DNA from: CAWBYL01 sp963793025
GTDB lineage: Bacteria > Actinomycetota > Acidimicrobiia > Acidimicrobiales > Acidimicrobilacustridaceae
Direction: 5' to 3'
Assembly (NCBI GenBank): GCA_963793025.1
Contig: CAWBYL010000006.1
Span: 992,001 to 1,056,000, forward strand
DNA length: 64,000 nt
The stretch's first letter is position 1. Every line of letters starts with the position of its first letter. Shown piece after piece: positions 1 through 10,666 of the stretch. Position numbers and translations under genes: made by a program. The notes under the pieces were generated by a model. That model searched no databases. It was not told where the DNA came from and saw only the letters and a program-made list of their open reading frames with translations.

Positions 1-37
1 CCCGGCCGCGGCTGGAGCAGGTGATGCGTCGTCGTGA

Positions 38-3000
38 TCAGGCGAGATCGAGGAGGCCGCGGACGTCGTCCTCGGTGAGGGCGCCGGCCAGGGCACCCTC
101 GCCGTCCAACACACTGGCGAACAGGTCGGCCTTGCGGGCCTTGAGCTCCATGACCTTCTCCTCGATCGTGTTGGCCGAGACGTAGCGGTACACCATCACC
201 GGGTTCTGCTGGCCGATCCGGTGGGTGCGGTCGACGGCCTGGCTCTCGGTGGCGGGGTTCCACCACGGGTCGAGGACGAAGCAGTAGTCGGCTTCGGTGA
301 GGTTGAGCCCGAACCCGCCCGCCTTGAGGCTGATGACGAACACGGGGGCGTCGCCGTCCTTGAACCGGGAGATGGCTTCGTCTCGCTTGCGAGTGCGGCC
401 GTCGAGGTAGCTGTGGGCGATGCCGGCGGCGTCGAGACGGGTACGCACCCGGGACAGGTACCGGGTGAACTGGCTGAAGACCAGGGCCCGATGCCCTTCG
501 GCGACGATCTGGTCGAGGTCCTCGAGCAGTCGGTCGAGCTTGGCGGAGCCGACTCCGTCGTGCTCCTCGTCGACGAGGCCGGGATCGAGGGCGAGCTGGC
601 GGAGGATGGTGAGCGACTTGAGGATCTCGAAGCGGTGCTTCTGCACGTCGCCGACCAGGCCGAGCACCTTCTGGCGTTGCCGTTGGAGCTGGGTCTCGTA
701 GATGCGGGCGTGCCGGGGGCTGAGCTCGATCTCGACGGTCTGCTCGGTCTTCGGGGGCAGCTCGGTGAGCACCGCGTCCTTCGTGCGGCGGCGCATGAGG
801 GGGGCGATCCGGCGGCGGAGGGTGGCGAGCAGCTCGGGCGCCTCGCCGCTCTCGATCGGCTTGCGGTAGGTCTCGCTGAACCGCTTGGGGTCGGGGTACA
901 GACCGGGCGCGGTGATGGACAGCAACGACCACAGGTCCATGAGCGAGTTCTCGAGCGGGGTTCCGGTGATGGCGACCTTGGTGGCGGCGTCGAGGCGGCG
1001 GACGCACTGGTAGGTCTTGCCCTGGTGGTTCTTGACGAACTGGGCCTCGTCGAGCAGGAGCAGCTCCCAGTCGTGGCGGGCGTACGCCTCGAACTCGAGG
1101 CGGAACAGCGCGTAGGAGGTGACGACGAGGGTGGCCCCGTCGATCTCGTCGTCGAGCGAGTGGCCCCGCCGGGTGGCCGTCTCCCCGATCGTGCGGACCT
1201 CGATGCCGGGAGCGAAGTGGGCGGCTTCTCGAGCCCAGTTCTCCACGACGCTGGTCGGCGCGACCACCAGGAACCGGGCGTCGGGGCGGTCCTCCAGGAC
1301 ATGGAGGCACAGGGCGAGCGCCTGCACGGTCTTGCCGAGGCCCATGTCGTCGGCGAGGATCCCGCCGAGCCCGTTGGGGTGCAGGAACGCCAGCCAGTCG
1401 AGGCCCTCCTGCTGGTAGTGGCGGAGCGTGGCCTCGAGGCCGTTCGGTACGGCGACGGGCTCGGGCGCGGCCAGGGCGGCCATGCCGCCGATGCCCTCGG
1501 CCCACCGCTTCGACTGTTCGGCGACGACGCCCAGGCCGGCCAGCTCGTCCCACCAGCTGGTCTGGAAGCGGTTGAGGCGGGCGACGCCGTGGCCGGTCGG
1601 GTCGGCCAGGCCTCGCGCCTCGTCGATGAGCTCCCGCAACCGTGCGAACTCCGGGCGGTCCAGGCGCAGCCAGGTGCCCGACGGCAGGATCAAGGCCTCG
1701 TCGTTGCGGTCGAGCGCGGCGAAGAGGCTGGCGAAGTCGATGGTCTGGCCGTCGACGCTCACCTCGACATCGAGGTCGAACCAGTCGTTGCTCTCCCGGC
1801 GGCCGTCGCGGTCGACGTCGCCGTCGGTGACGAAGAGCGAGATCAGCGGGTCCTCGACGGCCTCTCGCAGCGCGGGGTGGTCACCGACGATCTCGATCTC
1901 GATGCCGCCCTTTGCCCGCAGCCACGGGAGGACCTCGGTGAGCAGTGTGACGACGGCGGGGCCCGACACGGTCAGGTCGAGTGGCGATCCGTCGTAGTCG
2001 ACGAGCGACGGCAGAAGGTGGGTGGGCAGCTTCAACCGGCCGAGCGCCTCCGCCTCCGCCTCCCGATCGCGACTGCGGCCCGTGGGGGCATGGATGGGGT
2101 GGTCGGTGGTCCGGTCGCCTCGGCGGTAGCGGGCTGACCAGCGAAGCGTGGCGCGGTCGAGCGCGGTGCGTTCGACGGTCAGGACGATGCCGTCGAACCG
2201 GCTGGTGGTGATGGTGACGCTGCGGTCGGGGGAGTCGACCGTCGCATGACGGGAGAGGGCCGGCTGGTAGACGTCGAGAAGCTCTTCGACGTCGTGCGAC
2301 GGGCACCATGATCGCTTCGGTGGTGGCGAGTCGGGCGACGGTCGGGTGGAGGGGAGCGGCAAGGGCGACGAGGTCCAACCGGCCGCCGTCCCTGATCCAC
2401 AGTCCGTGGGGCGGCGTGCCGATGAACCCGCTTCGCCCCTCGCTGAGCTCCACCGGTTCGTCGTCGAGGGTGAACGAGGCCGACAGGGTGACGTCGCCGG
2501 CCTCGTCGGCCGAGAGGTCGATGCGAGCGGTGGCCGTGGAGGAGGACAGCACGACGACGTCGTCGGGGAGCTCGCCGATCAGTTCGACACCGACATCGAC
2601 AGCGCGGTCGAGCTGGAACCAGAGGTCAGGGTCGAACCGGGCGAGGGGCGCGTTCTGGATGTGCGAGTGGGCGAGGTCGGGTGGGCCGCTGGCCATCAGG
2701 GACTTCAGAGCGGCTCGCTGCCGTGGATCGACGTCGTTGAGCGAGTAGCCGAGCGGGGCGGTGATGTCACGCCAGGACGCGCCGGTCTTGATCCACTGAC
2801 CGCCCTTGCCTTTGCCTCGGCGCATCGGGCGGACGGTGATCCGGGGGCCGGAGCTCGTCGCGTAGCGGCTCGGGCCGGGGTGCTCGACCGCGATCTGCAG
2901 GGCGAGGCCGGAGATGGGGGGTTCGTGATCGTCCTCCGCCGTGGCCAGGCCCTCGAGGGCCTGCCGCCACCCGGGCGCCCGCGGGGACCCGAGACCGGAT

Positions 3001-3260
3001 GTCGGTGGCCGGGTGGCCTGCGCACGGGCCGTGAGGATGACGGCCACACAGTGCTTGCAGCGGCCGCCGAGCGGGCAGCTGCAGGTGTCGTTGAGATCGA
3101 TCGCCTGGTCTCTGCGACTCCACCGGATCCGGACGACGTAGGTGGCCCGGCCCGAACCGCGACACACCGCCTTGATCAGCCCGGGCTCCGAGCTGAGCAG
3201 GTTGACCCGGTCCTCGTCGCCGTAGGCGCGTCCGCGCGCGAGGGACCCGGTGTCGTACAT
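38..3260 (-). CDS. SWIM zinc finger / SNF2-family helicase (frameshifted)
   Basis: DEAD/DEAH-like SNF2 ATPase with an N-terminal SWIM zinc finger, probably a DNA-dependent remodelling or repair helicase in the cytoplasm. Start ATG at 3260 is the only start codon before an upstream in-frame stop at 3378. The N-terminal part shows the SWIM signature CSCPLGGRCKHC. After the break come the ATP site (GILADDMGLGKT), a DEAQ box (LLLDEAQFVKN), GTPLENSL, and the C-terminal helicase lobe with SLKAGGFGLNL and DRTHRIGQ. The reading frame changes once at about 2293-2306: the upstream frame ends in ATTEAIMVPV-like sequence and the downstream frame resumes at HDVEELLDV. The span is one base longer than a multiple of three, so a single extra base explains it. 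The repaired protein would be about 1073 residues, normal for actinobacterial SWIM-SNF2 proteins. Confidence 0.9.
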
Positions 3261-3540
3261 CGCGTGGAGGAAGCGATCGTCGAGCTCGTCGACGGTCGGT
3301 GGTGCGGGCAGGGGACAGTCCTTCGGGGGAGACGCAGCCCTGGTCTCGGCCCCGTGAACCGGTGGAGCGAGGGCTGGTCAGGCCGGATGGGTCGCCGTCA
3401 ACCCTACGCACCGCCTGGGATGGTTCCGCAGACGATCCTCGCTGCGGCGGTACGAGGGTGAACTGGTGGTCGGCCTCGCCGACTCGAGTGGATCGCTAGC
3501 GTCCCCGGAGACGGCCCGCGGGGCCAACGGGGAGGCACGG

Positions 3541-4245
3541 ATGGAAGAGCGGGTGGCGATCGTGACCGGCGGGGCCAGTGGGATCGGCGCGGCCACCGTC
3601 GAACTGCTCCGCGGCCAGGGCGTGCAGGTCGCCGTGTTCGACGTGGCCGGGGGCGAAGGGGTGGCTCGTGTCGACGTGTCCGACGCCGGAGCGGTCGAGG
3701 CCGCGGTCTCCGACGTCCGAGCGTCCGTCGGACCGATCGACATCCTGGTGAACGCGGCCGGCATCGCCGCCGGAGGACCGATCGACGGTGACGGCTACCT
3801 CGAGGAGTGGGATCGGGCGATCGCCGTCAACCTGACCGGAACGATGCTGATGGTGAGGGCGTGCATCGGCGACCTGCGGAGCCGCGGCCAGGGCCGCATC
3901 GTCAACATCGCCTCCACCGAGGGCCTCGGCGCGACCCGGGGCACCGGGCCCTACAGCGTGTCCAAGCACGGCGTGGTGGGCCTCACCCGGTCGCTCGCCG
4001 TGGACCACGGCCGAGAGGGTGTCACCACCAACTGCGTGTGCCCGGGGTCGACCCTCACCGGGCTCACCCGGTCGATCCCCGAGGAGCGACGAGACGGCTT
4101 CGCCCGACGGAAGGTCCCCGTGGGCCGCTATGCCGAGCCGGCCGAGATCGCCCACATGATCGTGGCTCTCACCGCCCTCGAGGCGTCCTACGTCAACGGC
4201 GCCATCATCCCTGTCGACGGCGGCCTGACGGCCAAGGGAGACTGA
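3541..4245 (+). CDS. SDR-family oxidoreductase
   Basis: NAD(P)-dependent short-chain dehydrogenase of 234 residues. Visible features are the cofactor loop TGGASGIGAA near the N terminus, the NAAG motif, the catalytic Ser in NIASTEG and the YSVSK active-site Tyr/Lys pair, ending in the usual NGAIIPVDGG. An in-frame start exists further upstream, but ATG 3541 is chosen because it follows a GGGGAGG ribosome site and begins right at the Rossmann strand. It is the first gene of a + strand group (SDR, P450, TIM-barrel protein, HyuB, HyuA), though the 114-base gap to the P450 leaves co-transcription open. Substrate unknown. Confidence 0.9.
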   Translation: MEERVAIVTGGASGIGAATVELLRGQGVQVAVFDVAGGEGVARVDVSDAGAVEAAVSDVRASVGPIDILVNAAGIAAGGPIDGDGYLEEWDRAIAVNLTGTMLMVRACIGDLRSRGQGRIVNIASTEGLGATRGTGPYSVSKHGVVGLTRSLAVDHGREGVTTNCVCPGSTLTGLTRSIPEERRDGFARRKVPVGRYAEPAEIAHMIVALTALEASYVNGAIIPVDGGLTAKGD

Positions 4246-4359
4246 GGTCTCGTCACCGCGTCGAGGTCCGTGGAGCGACGTGAACCGATGTGGTCGGTGC
4301 TCGCGACAGCAGCAGTAGCTCACCGTTGGCGCAGTGGGCCCGCCCGTGGAGGTGCCCTG

Positions 4360-5706
4360 ATGTCCGTCGCTCTTCCCGCACCACCGCTCCGGCGTCAGCC
4401 GGCCCTCCTGCGGCGCCTGTTCGAGGATCCGTCGCCCGTGCTCGACGAGCTGCGCTCGACGGTCGGGCCGGTGTGTGGGCTCGGCGCCGGACCGATCCGC
4501 ATGGCGGTGGTCGGCGACCCGAGGGCGCTGCGTGAGCTGTTCGCCCTGCCTCGCGAGTCCTTCCGGTGGAACCACAAGTTCAACGTGCTCGCCTTCGTCG
4601 TCGGGCCGGGCTCGATGATCGCCTCCGACGGTGACGACCACCTGCGCCGCCGCAGGTCCGTGCAGGCGGCCTTCACCCGGCGGCGCCTGAACGGCTGGAT
4701 CCCCACCATCGTCGAGCGAGCCGATGCCGCGATCGAGAGAGTTCTCGGTGACCTTCCGCCCGGCGGCGCCGAGGTCGACCTGTACCCCGTCGGCCGGTCG
4801 CTCGTGCTCGACATCGTCGTGCGGACCCTGTTCGGCGAGCGAATGGCCGGTCGGGCGACGGAGATCGGCGACCTCTTCGAGCGCCCGCAGGCCTATCTCG
4901 AGTCGTCGTTCCTACGCCAGCTCCCCCATCCGCTGCCCTTCACCCGGCGGGCCCGAGTCGCCGCCGACCGGCGGGTGCTCGACGAGTTGATCGACTCCGA
5001 GATCGTCGCTCGGCGCCGCCGGCCCACCGGTGACCCCCTCGACGTGCTCGAGGCCCTCGTGATCGATGCCACGCTCGACGACGGCGAGATCCGAGACCAG
5101 GTCGTCACGCTCATCGGGGCCGGGTATGACACCACGTCGTCGTCGCTGGCCTGGACGATCGCGTGCTGTGCCCGCGATCCGGACACCTGGGACCGCCTCG
5201 GGCAGGAGGCTGCCACCGTGTTCGACGAGGACTCCGTGCCCGACCACATGACCCTCGCCGCCCTCGAGTTCGCCGGTCATGTGGTGCGCGAGACGCTTCG
5301 GCTGCACCCCGCCGGTGTCCTCAGCCCCCGGGAGGCGGCCACCGACGTCACCGTGGGCGGCTACCTGATCCCCCGAGGGACGCTGATCCTGTGGTCGGCG
5401 CATCTCGCCGGGCGCGACCCGGAGGCATGGACCGACCCCCTGGCCTTCCGGCCCGATCGGTTCGTCGAGGCGTCCGGTGACCAGAAGGAGCTGGCCGACA
5501 TGGCCTGGGTCCCGTTCGGCCGGGGTGCCCGCAACTGCATCGGCTTCGCCCTGGCCGAGATGGAGCTGACGCTGATCGTCGCCCGGCTCGCCCAACGGCT
5601 CGCCATCTCGGCCACGGGGCCCGTTCCGGGTCCCCGGGGCATGGTCGTCAACCGACCCACCGGAGGCGTACCGGTGCGGGTGAGCACCCGCCCACTGTCC
5701 TCCTGA
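4360..5706 (+). CDS. Cytochrome P450
   Basis: Heme-thiolate monooxygenase of 448 residues. The I-helix oxygen-binding stretch AGYDTTSS, the K-helix ExxR in RETLRLHP, the FRPDRF segment and the heme loop FGRGARNCIGF (Cys about residue 393) are all intact. The FGRGARNCIG loop and long meander resemble the CYP102/CYP4-like bacterial class rather than the CYP107/125-like P450s at 29475 and 39007. ATG 4360 is preferred over an earlier in-frame ATG because GTGGAGG lies 8-13 bases before it. No ferredoxin or reductase gene is adjacent. Substrate not deducible. Confidence 0.92.
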   Translation: MSVALPAPPLRRQPALLRRLFEDPSPVLDELRSTVGPVCGLGAGPIRMAVVGDPRALRELFALPRESFRWNHKFNVLAFVVGPGSMIASDGDDHLRRRRSVQAAFTRRRLNGWIPTIVERADAAIERVLGDLPPGGAEVDLYPVGRSLVLDIVVRTLFGERMAGRATEIGDLFERPQAYLESSFLRQLPHPLPFTRRARVAADRRVLDELIDSEIVARRRRPTGDPLDVLEALVIDATLDDGEIRDQVVTLIGAGYDTTSSSLAWTIACCARDPDTWDRLGQEAATVFDEDSVPDHMTLAALEFAGHVVRETLRLHPAGVLSPREAATDVTVGGYLIPRGTLILWSAHLAGRDPEAWTDPLAFRPDRFVEASGDQKELADMAWVPFGRGARNCIGFALAEMELTLIVARLAQRLAISATGPVPGPRGMVVNRPTGGVPVRVSTRPLSS

Positions 5707-5806
5707 GCAGGCGTCGACCGGGGCGCGTCGGTTGCCGCGCGATGCTCGTGGGGCGCGTGCACGGCCTCGAACTCCGGTGGGCGGGTGCAGGGCCGGAGGG
5801 GGAGCG

Positions 5807-6694
5807 ATGATCGACCAGGGCCAGGGGGAACGCGGTCAGCACGCCGATCTCGCGTTCTCGACGTTGAACCACTCCCCGATGTTCGGCTGCCGGATCGAGC
5901 TCGAGGACCAGATCCGGGCGGCCTCCGATGCCGGCTTCGATGCGGTCTCGCTCGATGTCTTCTCCCTCCGGGACGCCCGTGAACGGGGCACGCTCGATCG
6001 AGCCGTCGCCGCCCTGGCCGACGGCAGGCTGAGGATCCTCGACATCTCGGCGCTGATCCTCCCGGAGGATCGGGACCGGTGCCGGGCGGCGATCGAGGAG
6101 ATGGTCGATCTCGTCGCGGCCACGGACCCCCAGTGGGTGATGGTGAAGGTCGACGCCAGCGCCGGCGCCTCGGCGACCGACCGGCTGCGAGAGGCGGCGG
6201 AGGCGCTCGGGGATCGTGGCCCGGGACTGGCCATCGAGCCGTCGCCGGTGTCGGACCTGACCGATCCGATCGGTGCCCTCGATCTGATCGGATCGGCGGG
6301 TGGCACCCGCTGTGGGATCGTCCTCGACACGTGGCACGCGTGCGTGGGGGGATGGCCCACCGACGTGCTCGACCGGGTGGGACCAGACGGGGTGGCCTAC
6401 GTCCAGGTGGCCGACGGCACGATGCCCCCTCCTGGGGCCGATCTCGTCCGGGCGACGCTCGCCCACCGTGCCGTGCCGGGCGACGGGACCTTCGACCTGC
6501 ATGCCTGGTTCGCCGCCCTCGGTGCCCGCGGCTTCGGGGGGCCGGTCTGTGTGGAGGTCCTCGACAGTGTCACCCGGAGTGGCTCGGTCGCCGCCCTGGC
6601 CCGCGACTCGGCCCGAGCCACCCGTCCCCTCCTGGAGCTGCTCGCGCCGCCCGGGGCACGGTCCACCTCCGCAGTGGGGGGATCGCCGCGATGA
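5807..6694 (+). CDS. Sugar phosphate isomerase/epimerase-like TIM-barrel protein
   Basis: A 295-residue AP-endonuclease-2/xylose-isomerase-like barrel protein. Hallmarks are an early conserved segment (FSTLNHSPM, then GFDAVSLDVFSL), metal-ligand-type positions in LAIEPSP, GIVLDTWHA and YVQVADG, and a terminal VCVEVLD strand. Such proteins isomerise sugars or sugar-like keto compounds, but the family is very broad. The start follows a GGAGGGGGAG ribosome site. Its stop overlaps the next start (ATGA at 6691), so it is translationally coupled to the hydantoinase/oxoprolinase pair; it may process the same substrate. Confidence 0.8.
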   Translation: MIDQGQGERGQHADLAFSTLNHSPMFGCRIELEDQIRAASDAGFDAVSLDVFSLRDARERGTLDRAVAALADGRLRILDISALILPEDRDRCRAAIEEMVDLVAATDPQWVMVKVDASAGASATDRLREAAEALGDRGPGLAIEPSPVSDLTDPIGALDLIGSAGGTRCGIVLDTWHACVGGWPTDVLDRVGPDGVAYVQVADGTMPPPGADLVRATLAHRAVPGDGTFDLHAWFAALGARGFGGPVCVEVLDSVTRSGSVAALARDSARATRPLLELLAPPGARSTSAVGGSPR

Positions 6695-8475
6695 CCCAAC
6701 CCACGCAGACCGTGCCCATGAAGACCGTGTCCGTCGAGGACACCATCACCGCCGAGGTGGTTCGCAACGCCCTCGCCGTCGCGGTGGAGGAGGCGAGCAT
6801 CATCGTGGTGCGCTCCTCGCACAGCGCCTGGATCCAGGAGGGGGCCGACGCTGCGGCCGCACTACTCGATCGCGAGGGAGGTCTGGTCGCCCAGAGCGCA
6901 GCGACGAGCCTGCTGCACGGCGCCAGCCTGCGTTGCAGCCTGCAGGCGTTGCTCGAGGACATCTCCCTCGACGAGATGCGACCGGGCGACGTGCTCGCCC
7001 TCAACGACCCCTATCGGGGCGGCATCCACGCCAACGACATCCTGGTCTTCCGGCCGATCTTCGTCGCCGACCGGCCGATGTGGTTCTCCGGCACGGTGAT
7101 CCACGTCGCCGACCTGGGTGGGGTGGCCGCCGGCGGCCTGGCCGCGCTGGCCACCGACACCTACGCCGAGGGAGTCCTCATCCCACCGGTCTGGCTGTAC
7201 CGGCAGGGGGAGCCCGTCCGGGACCTGTTCCGCCTGATCGAGCGGAACAGCCGGGCCCCCGAGAAGGTCATCGGTGACGTGAAGGCCCTCGTGGCCGGCG
7301 TCAACGTCCTCGCCGCACGGGTGGACGAGCTGGTGGCGCGGTACGGGGCAACCGAGCTCGACCGTCAGATCCGTGCGTACGTCGCCTACGCCGAACGGCG
7401 CATGCGGGAGGACCTCCGCGCCCTGCCGGCGGGGACGTTCCGCGGCGAGTTCAGCATCGACACCGACGGCCTCGACCCCGACCGGAGCTACGACGTCGTC
7501 GTCGCCGTCACGGTGGCCGACGGGAAGGTGACCGTCGACTTCACCGGCACCGCCGAGCAGTCGGGTGGCGCCATCAACTCCTCGTACTCCCAGACGCTGT
7601 CGGGGATCGTCTACGCCGTGCGCTGCTTCGTCGACCCGTCCATCCCCATGAACGAGGGCTGCTTCGCCGTCATCACGGCGATCCTGCCCGAAGGGGCCAT
7701 CGTCAACCCCAGGGCGCCGGCGGCCTGCGGGGGTCGCGTCGTCACCGTCGCCGCCGCCGTCGATGCCATCGTGCGGGCCCTCTCCGCGGCGACCCCCGAG
7801 CGGGCGGTGGCGTCGAGCGGGCTGATCCACGTCTATGCCCTGTCCGGCACACGCCCGGACGGCCAGCCGTGGTTGACCCTCGGCTACGAGTTCGGCGGCA
7901 TCGGCGGCCGCTCGGGTGCGGACGGCCCGGATGCCACGGGTGCCTTCTTCTTCGGAGGGCGCAGCGTGATCCCTCAGCTCGAGCCCCTCGAGGCCCAGCT
8001 CCCGTACGTGGCCGAGTGGTGCCGGCTGGTGCCCGACTCCGGGGGGGCCGCCACCTGGCGCGGCGGCCTCGGCGTGGAGCTCGGGCTCCGCATGCTCGGC
8101 GCCACCGAACTGACCGTCCGTGGTGACCGGATCGGCATCCCGCCGCCGGGGATGCTCGACGGAGCCTCCGGGCAGCCCGGGGCCTACGAGGTCCGCCGGG
8201 TCGACGGCACGGTGGAGCGACTTCCGTACAAGCAGCAGGGGATTCGACTCGACGCCGGGGACGTCTTCGTCATGAGGACATCGGGTGGGGGCGGGGTGGG
8301 ACGCCCTGAGGAGCGACCGCCCGAGCGGGTGCTGGCCGACGTGGAGGACGGTCGGGTCACTCCGGAAGGCGCCCGGCACGACTACGGGATCGTCCTCGAT
8401 GCGTCGGGCACGCTCGACGCCGAAGCCACCGACCGGCTCCGGCGGGAGCGTCGGGCGGAGGTACCGGGCCGATGA
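6691..8475 (+). CDS. hyuB: Hydantoinase B / oxoprolinase family subunit
   Basis: A 594-residue homologue of the B subunit of ATP-dependent N-methylhydantoinase, 5-oxoprolinase and acetone/acetophenone carboxylases. Family features are the N-terminal EVVRNALAVAVEEA segment, the HSAWIQEGADAAAAL and LNDPYRGGIHANDI blocks, NEGCF in the middle and the Gly-rich TSGGGGVGRPEERP near the C terminus. It overlaps both neighbours by ATGA (6691 and 8472), consistent with a two-subunit enzyme. The reaction would be ATP-driven ring opening or carboxylation of a cyclic amide or ketone; which one is not decidable from sequence. Confidence 0.9.
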   Translation: MTQPTQTVPMKTVSVEDTITAEVVRNALAVAVEEASIIVVRSSHSAWIQEGADAAAALLDREGGLVAQSAATSLLHGASLRCSLQALLEDISLDEMRPGDVLALNDPYRGGIHANDILVFRPIFVADRPMWFSGTVIHVADLGGVAAGGLAALATDTYAEGVLIPPVWLYRQGEPVRDLFRLIERNSRAPEKVIGDVKALVAGVNVLAARVDELVARYGATELDRQIRAYVAYAERRMREDLRALPAGTFRGEFSIDTDGLDPDRSYDVVVAVTVADGKVTVDFTGTAEQSGGAINSSYSQTLSGIVYAVRCFVDPSIPMNEGCFAVITAILPEGAIVNPRAPAACGGRVVTVAAAVDAIVRALSAATPERAVASSGLIHVYALSGTRPDGQPWLTLGYEFGGIGGRSGADGPDATGAFFFGGRSVIPQLEPLEAQLPYVAEWCRLVPDSGGAATWRGGLGVELGLRMLGATELTVRGDRIGIPPPGMLDGASGQPGAYEVRRVDGTVERLPYKQQGIRLDAGDVFVMRTSGGGGVGRPEERPPERVLADVEDGRVTPEGARHDYGIVLDASGTLDAEATDRLRRERRAEVPGR

Positions 8476-10574
8476 GCGCGACCGACGGCTCGACCTTCCT
8501 CGGGGTCGACGTCGGCGGGACGTTCACCGACGTCGTGCTGGGCGGGACCGACGGACGGATCCAGACCTGCAAGGTGGCAACCACCCCGGAAGATCCCCGT
8601 GAGGGGGTGGCCGTCGGCGTCGAGGAGGTCCTGCGCCGGACCGGCGTGGACGCCGGACAGGTCAGCCGGGTCGTGCACGGCACGACGCTCGCCACCAACG
8701 TGATCCTCGAGCGGCGGGGGAGTCCGGTCACCTTCGTCACCACCGAGGGCTTCGCCGACATGGTCCGCCTCGGCCGTGAGGTCCGCCTCGAGGACGAGCG
8801 GTTCGACCTGTGGTTCACCACCCCGGAACCACCGGTGCGCCACCGCGACACCGTGGAGGTCCGTGAACGGGTCGACGCTCGGGGAGGGATCACTCGCGCG
8901 CTCGATCCCGATGCCCTCGAGCGCGCCGTGACCCGGGTGGCTGCGACCTCGCCACGGGCGGTGGCCATCTGCTTCCTGAACTCATACGCCAACCCGGCTC
9001 ACGAGCAGGCGGTCGCCGCTGCGGTCCGCGCCGCGCTGCCCGATGCCTATGTCGTGGCCTCCTCGGAGATCTGGCCCGAGATGAGGGAGTACGAGCGGGC
9101 CATGACCACGGTGATGTGCGCCTACGTGGGTCCCGTCATGGCCACCTACCTGGCCGGGCTGGAGGCGCGCCTCGCCGCGCTGGGCATCCACGGCCCCGTC
9201 GAGATCATGGAGTCGAGCGGCGGCGTCATGTCGGCCGCCCTCGCTGCTCAGCGCCCGATCTACACCGTGGAGTCCGGCGGCGCCGCCGGGGTCATCGCCG
9301 CCGGTTTCGTCGGTGCTCGGCTCGGCATCTCCGAGGTGGTCTCGTTCGACATGGGGGGTACGACGGCCAAGGCCGGCATCGTCCGTGACGGGCGCCCCGA
9401 CATCACCCACGGCTTCCGCGTGGGGGGCTCCGCCAGCACGGGTGGGTCCCACGGCGGGTCCGGCTTCCCGGTGAAGATCCCCGTCGTCGATCTGGCCGAG
9501 GTGGGCGCCGGCGGCGGCAGCATCGCCTGGGTCGACAGCGGCGGCGCCCTCCGTGTCGGGCCCCGGTCCTCGGGGTCGGTCCCTGGGCCGGCCTGCTACG
9601 CGAGAGGTGGCACCGAGCCCACCGTGACCGACGCCAACCTCGTCCTCGGCTACCTCAGAGCGGGCGATCTCAACGGAGGCGTCAGCCTCGATCCCGAGCG
9701 GAGCCGCGAGGCCATCGAGCAGGTCGTGTGTGGACCGCTCGGTCTCGACCTGCCCGATGCCGCCCACGCCGTGCGGGAGATCGCCAACGCCAACATGGCG
9801 GCGGCCATCCGTGTCGTGACCATCCAACGGGGAATCGACCCCCGGGGCTTCACGATGGTCGCCTTCGGCGGGGCCGGGCCGATGCACGCCGCCGCCCTGG
9901 CCGAGACCTTCGCCATGAGCCGGGTGGTGATCCCATGGGCGGCCGGCGTGGCGTCGGCGGTCGGGTTGATCACCGCCGACCTCGTCGTGGACCGGGTGGT
10001 GACCCACGTCCTCGCTCAGCAGGACCTCCGCCCGGAGGTGGTGACGGAGGTGTTCCGCCAGCTCGAGGCCCGGGCCGGGGCCGACCTCCCCGAAGCCGGG
10101 CCCACCGAGGTGACCCGCTCGGTCGACGTGCGCTACCTGGGCCAGGCCCACCAGCTCCGGGTGCCGGCGCCGGCCGGCACCTTCGGACCCACCGAGGTGG
10201 ACCTGATCGTGAAGGGCTTCATCGACGAATACCAGCGGTCCTACGGCATCGACCTGGATGCGCCTGTCGAGGTCGTGAACTTCAGGATCCGCATGGTGCG
10301 GACCGTCCCGAAGCCCACGCCGGTGGCGCCCGCCGCCGATGCTGGCGGCGGGGCCTCGGCGCCGGTCGGCGAACGTCCGGTGCACTTCGCCGCGCTGGGC
10401 GGGTACGTCCCCGCCCCGGTCCACGACTGGACGGCGCTCGTCTCCGGCACCCAGCTGCGCGGCCCGGCGTTGGTCGAGGGGCCGGACACCACTGTGGTGG
10501 TGCCGCCGGGATTCGTCGCCCACGCCGACCAGTGGCGCAACCTCGTGATGAGCCGGCTCACCGACTCGGAATGA
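8472..10574 (+). CDS. hyuA: Hydantoinase A / oxoprolinase family subunit
   Basis: A 700-residue ATP-binding subunit partnering the HyuB-like protein immediately upstream. The N terminus carries the actin-like phosphate loop GVDVGGTFTDVVL, then VHGTTLATNVILERRG and the second phosphate motif SFDMGGTTAKAGI; FGGAGPMHA occurs in the C-terminal half. The end of the protein has the family-typical PALVEGPDTTVVVPPG. Full length for the family. No third (gamma) subunit of an acetone-carboxylase type follows, which favours hydantoinase/oxoprolinase-like chemistry, although this is inference. Confidence 0.9.
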   Translation: MSATDGSTFLGVDVGGTFTDVVLGGTDGRIQTCKVATTPEDPREGVAVGVEEVLRRTGVDAGQVSRVVHGTTLATNVILERRGSPVTFVTTEGFADMVRLGREVRLEDERFDLWFTTPEPPVRHRDTVEVRERVDARGGITRALDPDALERAVTRVAATSPRAVAICFLNSYANPAHEQAVAAAVRAALPDAYVVASSEIWPEMREYERAMTTVMCAYVGPVMATYLAGLEARLAALGIHGPVEIMESSGGVMSAALAAQRPIYTVESGGAAGVIAAGFVGARLGISEVVSFDMGGTTAKAGIVRDGRPDITHGFRVGGSASTGGSHGGSGFPVKIPVVDLAEVGAGGGSIAWVDSGGALRVGPRSSGSVPGPACYARGGTEPTVTDANLVLGYLRAGDLNGGVSLDPERSREAIEQVVCGPLGLDLPDAAHAVREIANANMAAAIRVVTIQRGIDPRGFTMVAFGGAGPMHAAALAETFAMSRVVIPWAAGVASAVGLITADLVVDRVVTHVLAQQDLRPEVVTEVFRQLEARAGADLPEAGPTEVTRSVDVRYLGQAHQLRVPAPAGTFGPTEVDLIVKGFIDEYQRSYGIDLDAPVEVVNFRIRMVRTVPKPTPVAPAADAGGGASAPVGERPVHFAALGGYVPAPVHDWTALVSGTQLRGPALVEGPDTTVVVPPGFVAHADQWRNLVMSRLTDSE

Positions 10575-10666
10575 GCGGCCACGAGCCGCCGCTCGCGCTG
10601 TGGGTCCACCATGACGACCGGCGACCCTGTGGTAGACCCGCCCTCGTCGAGGGGATGGGGTAGCGG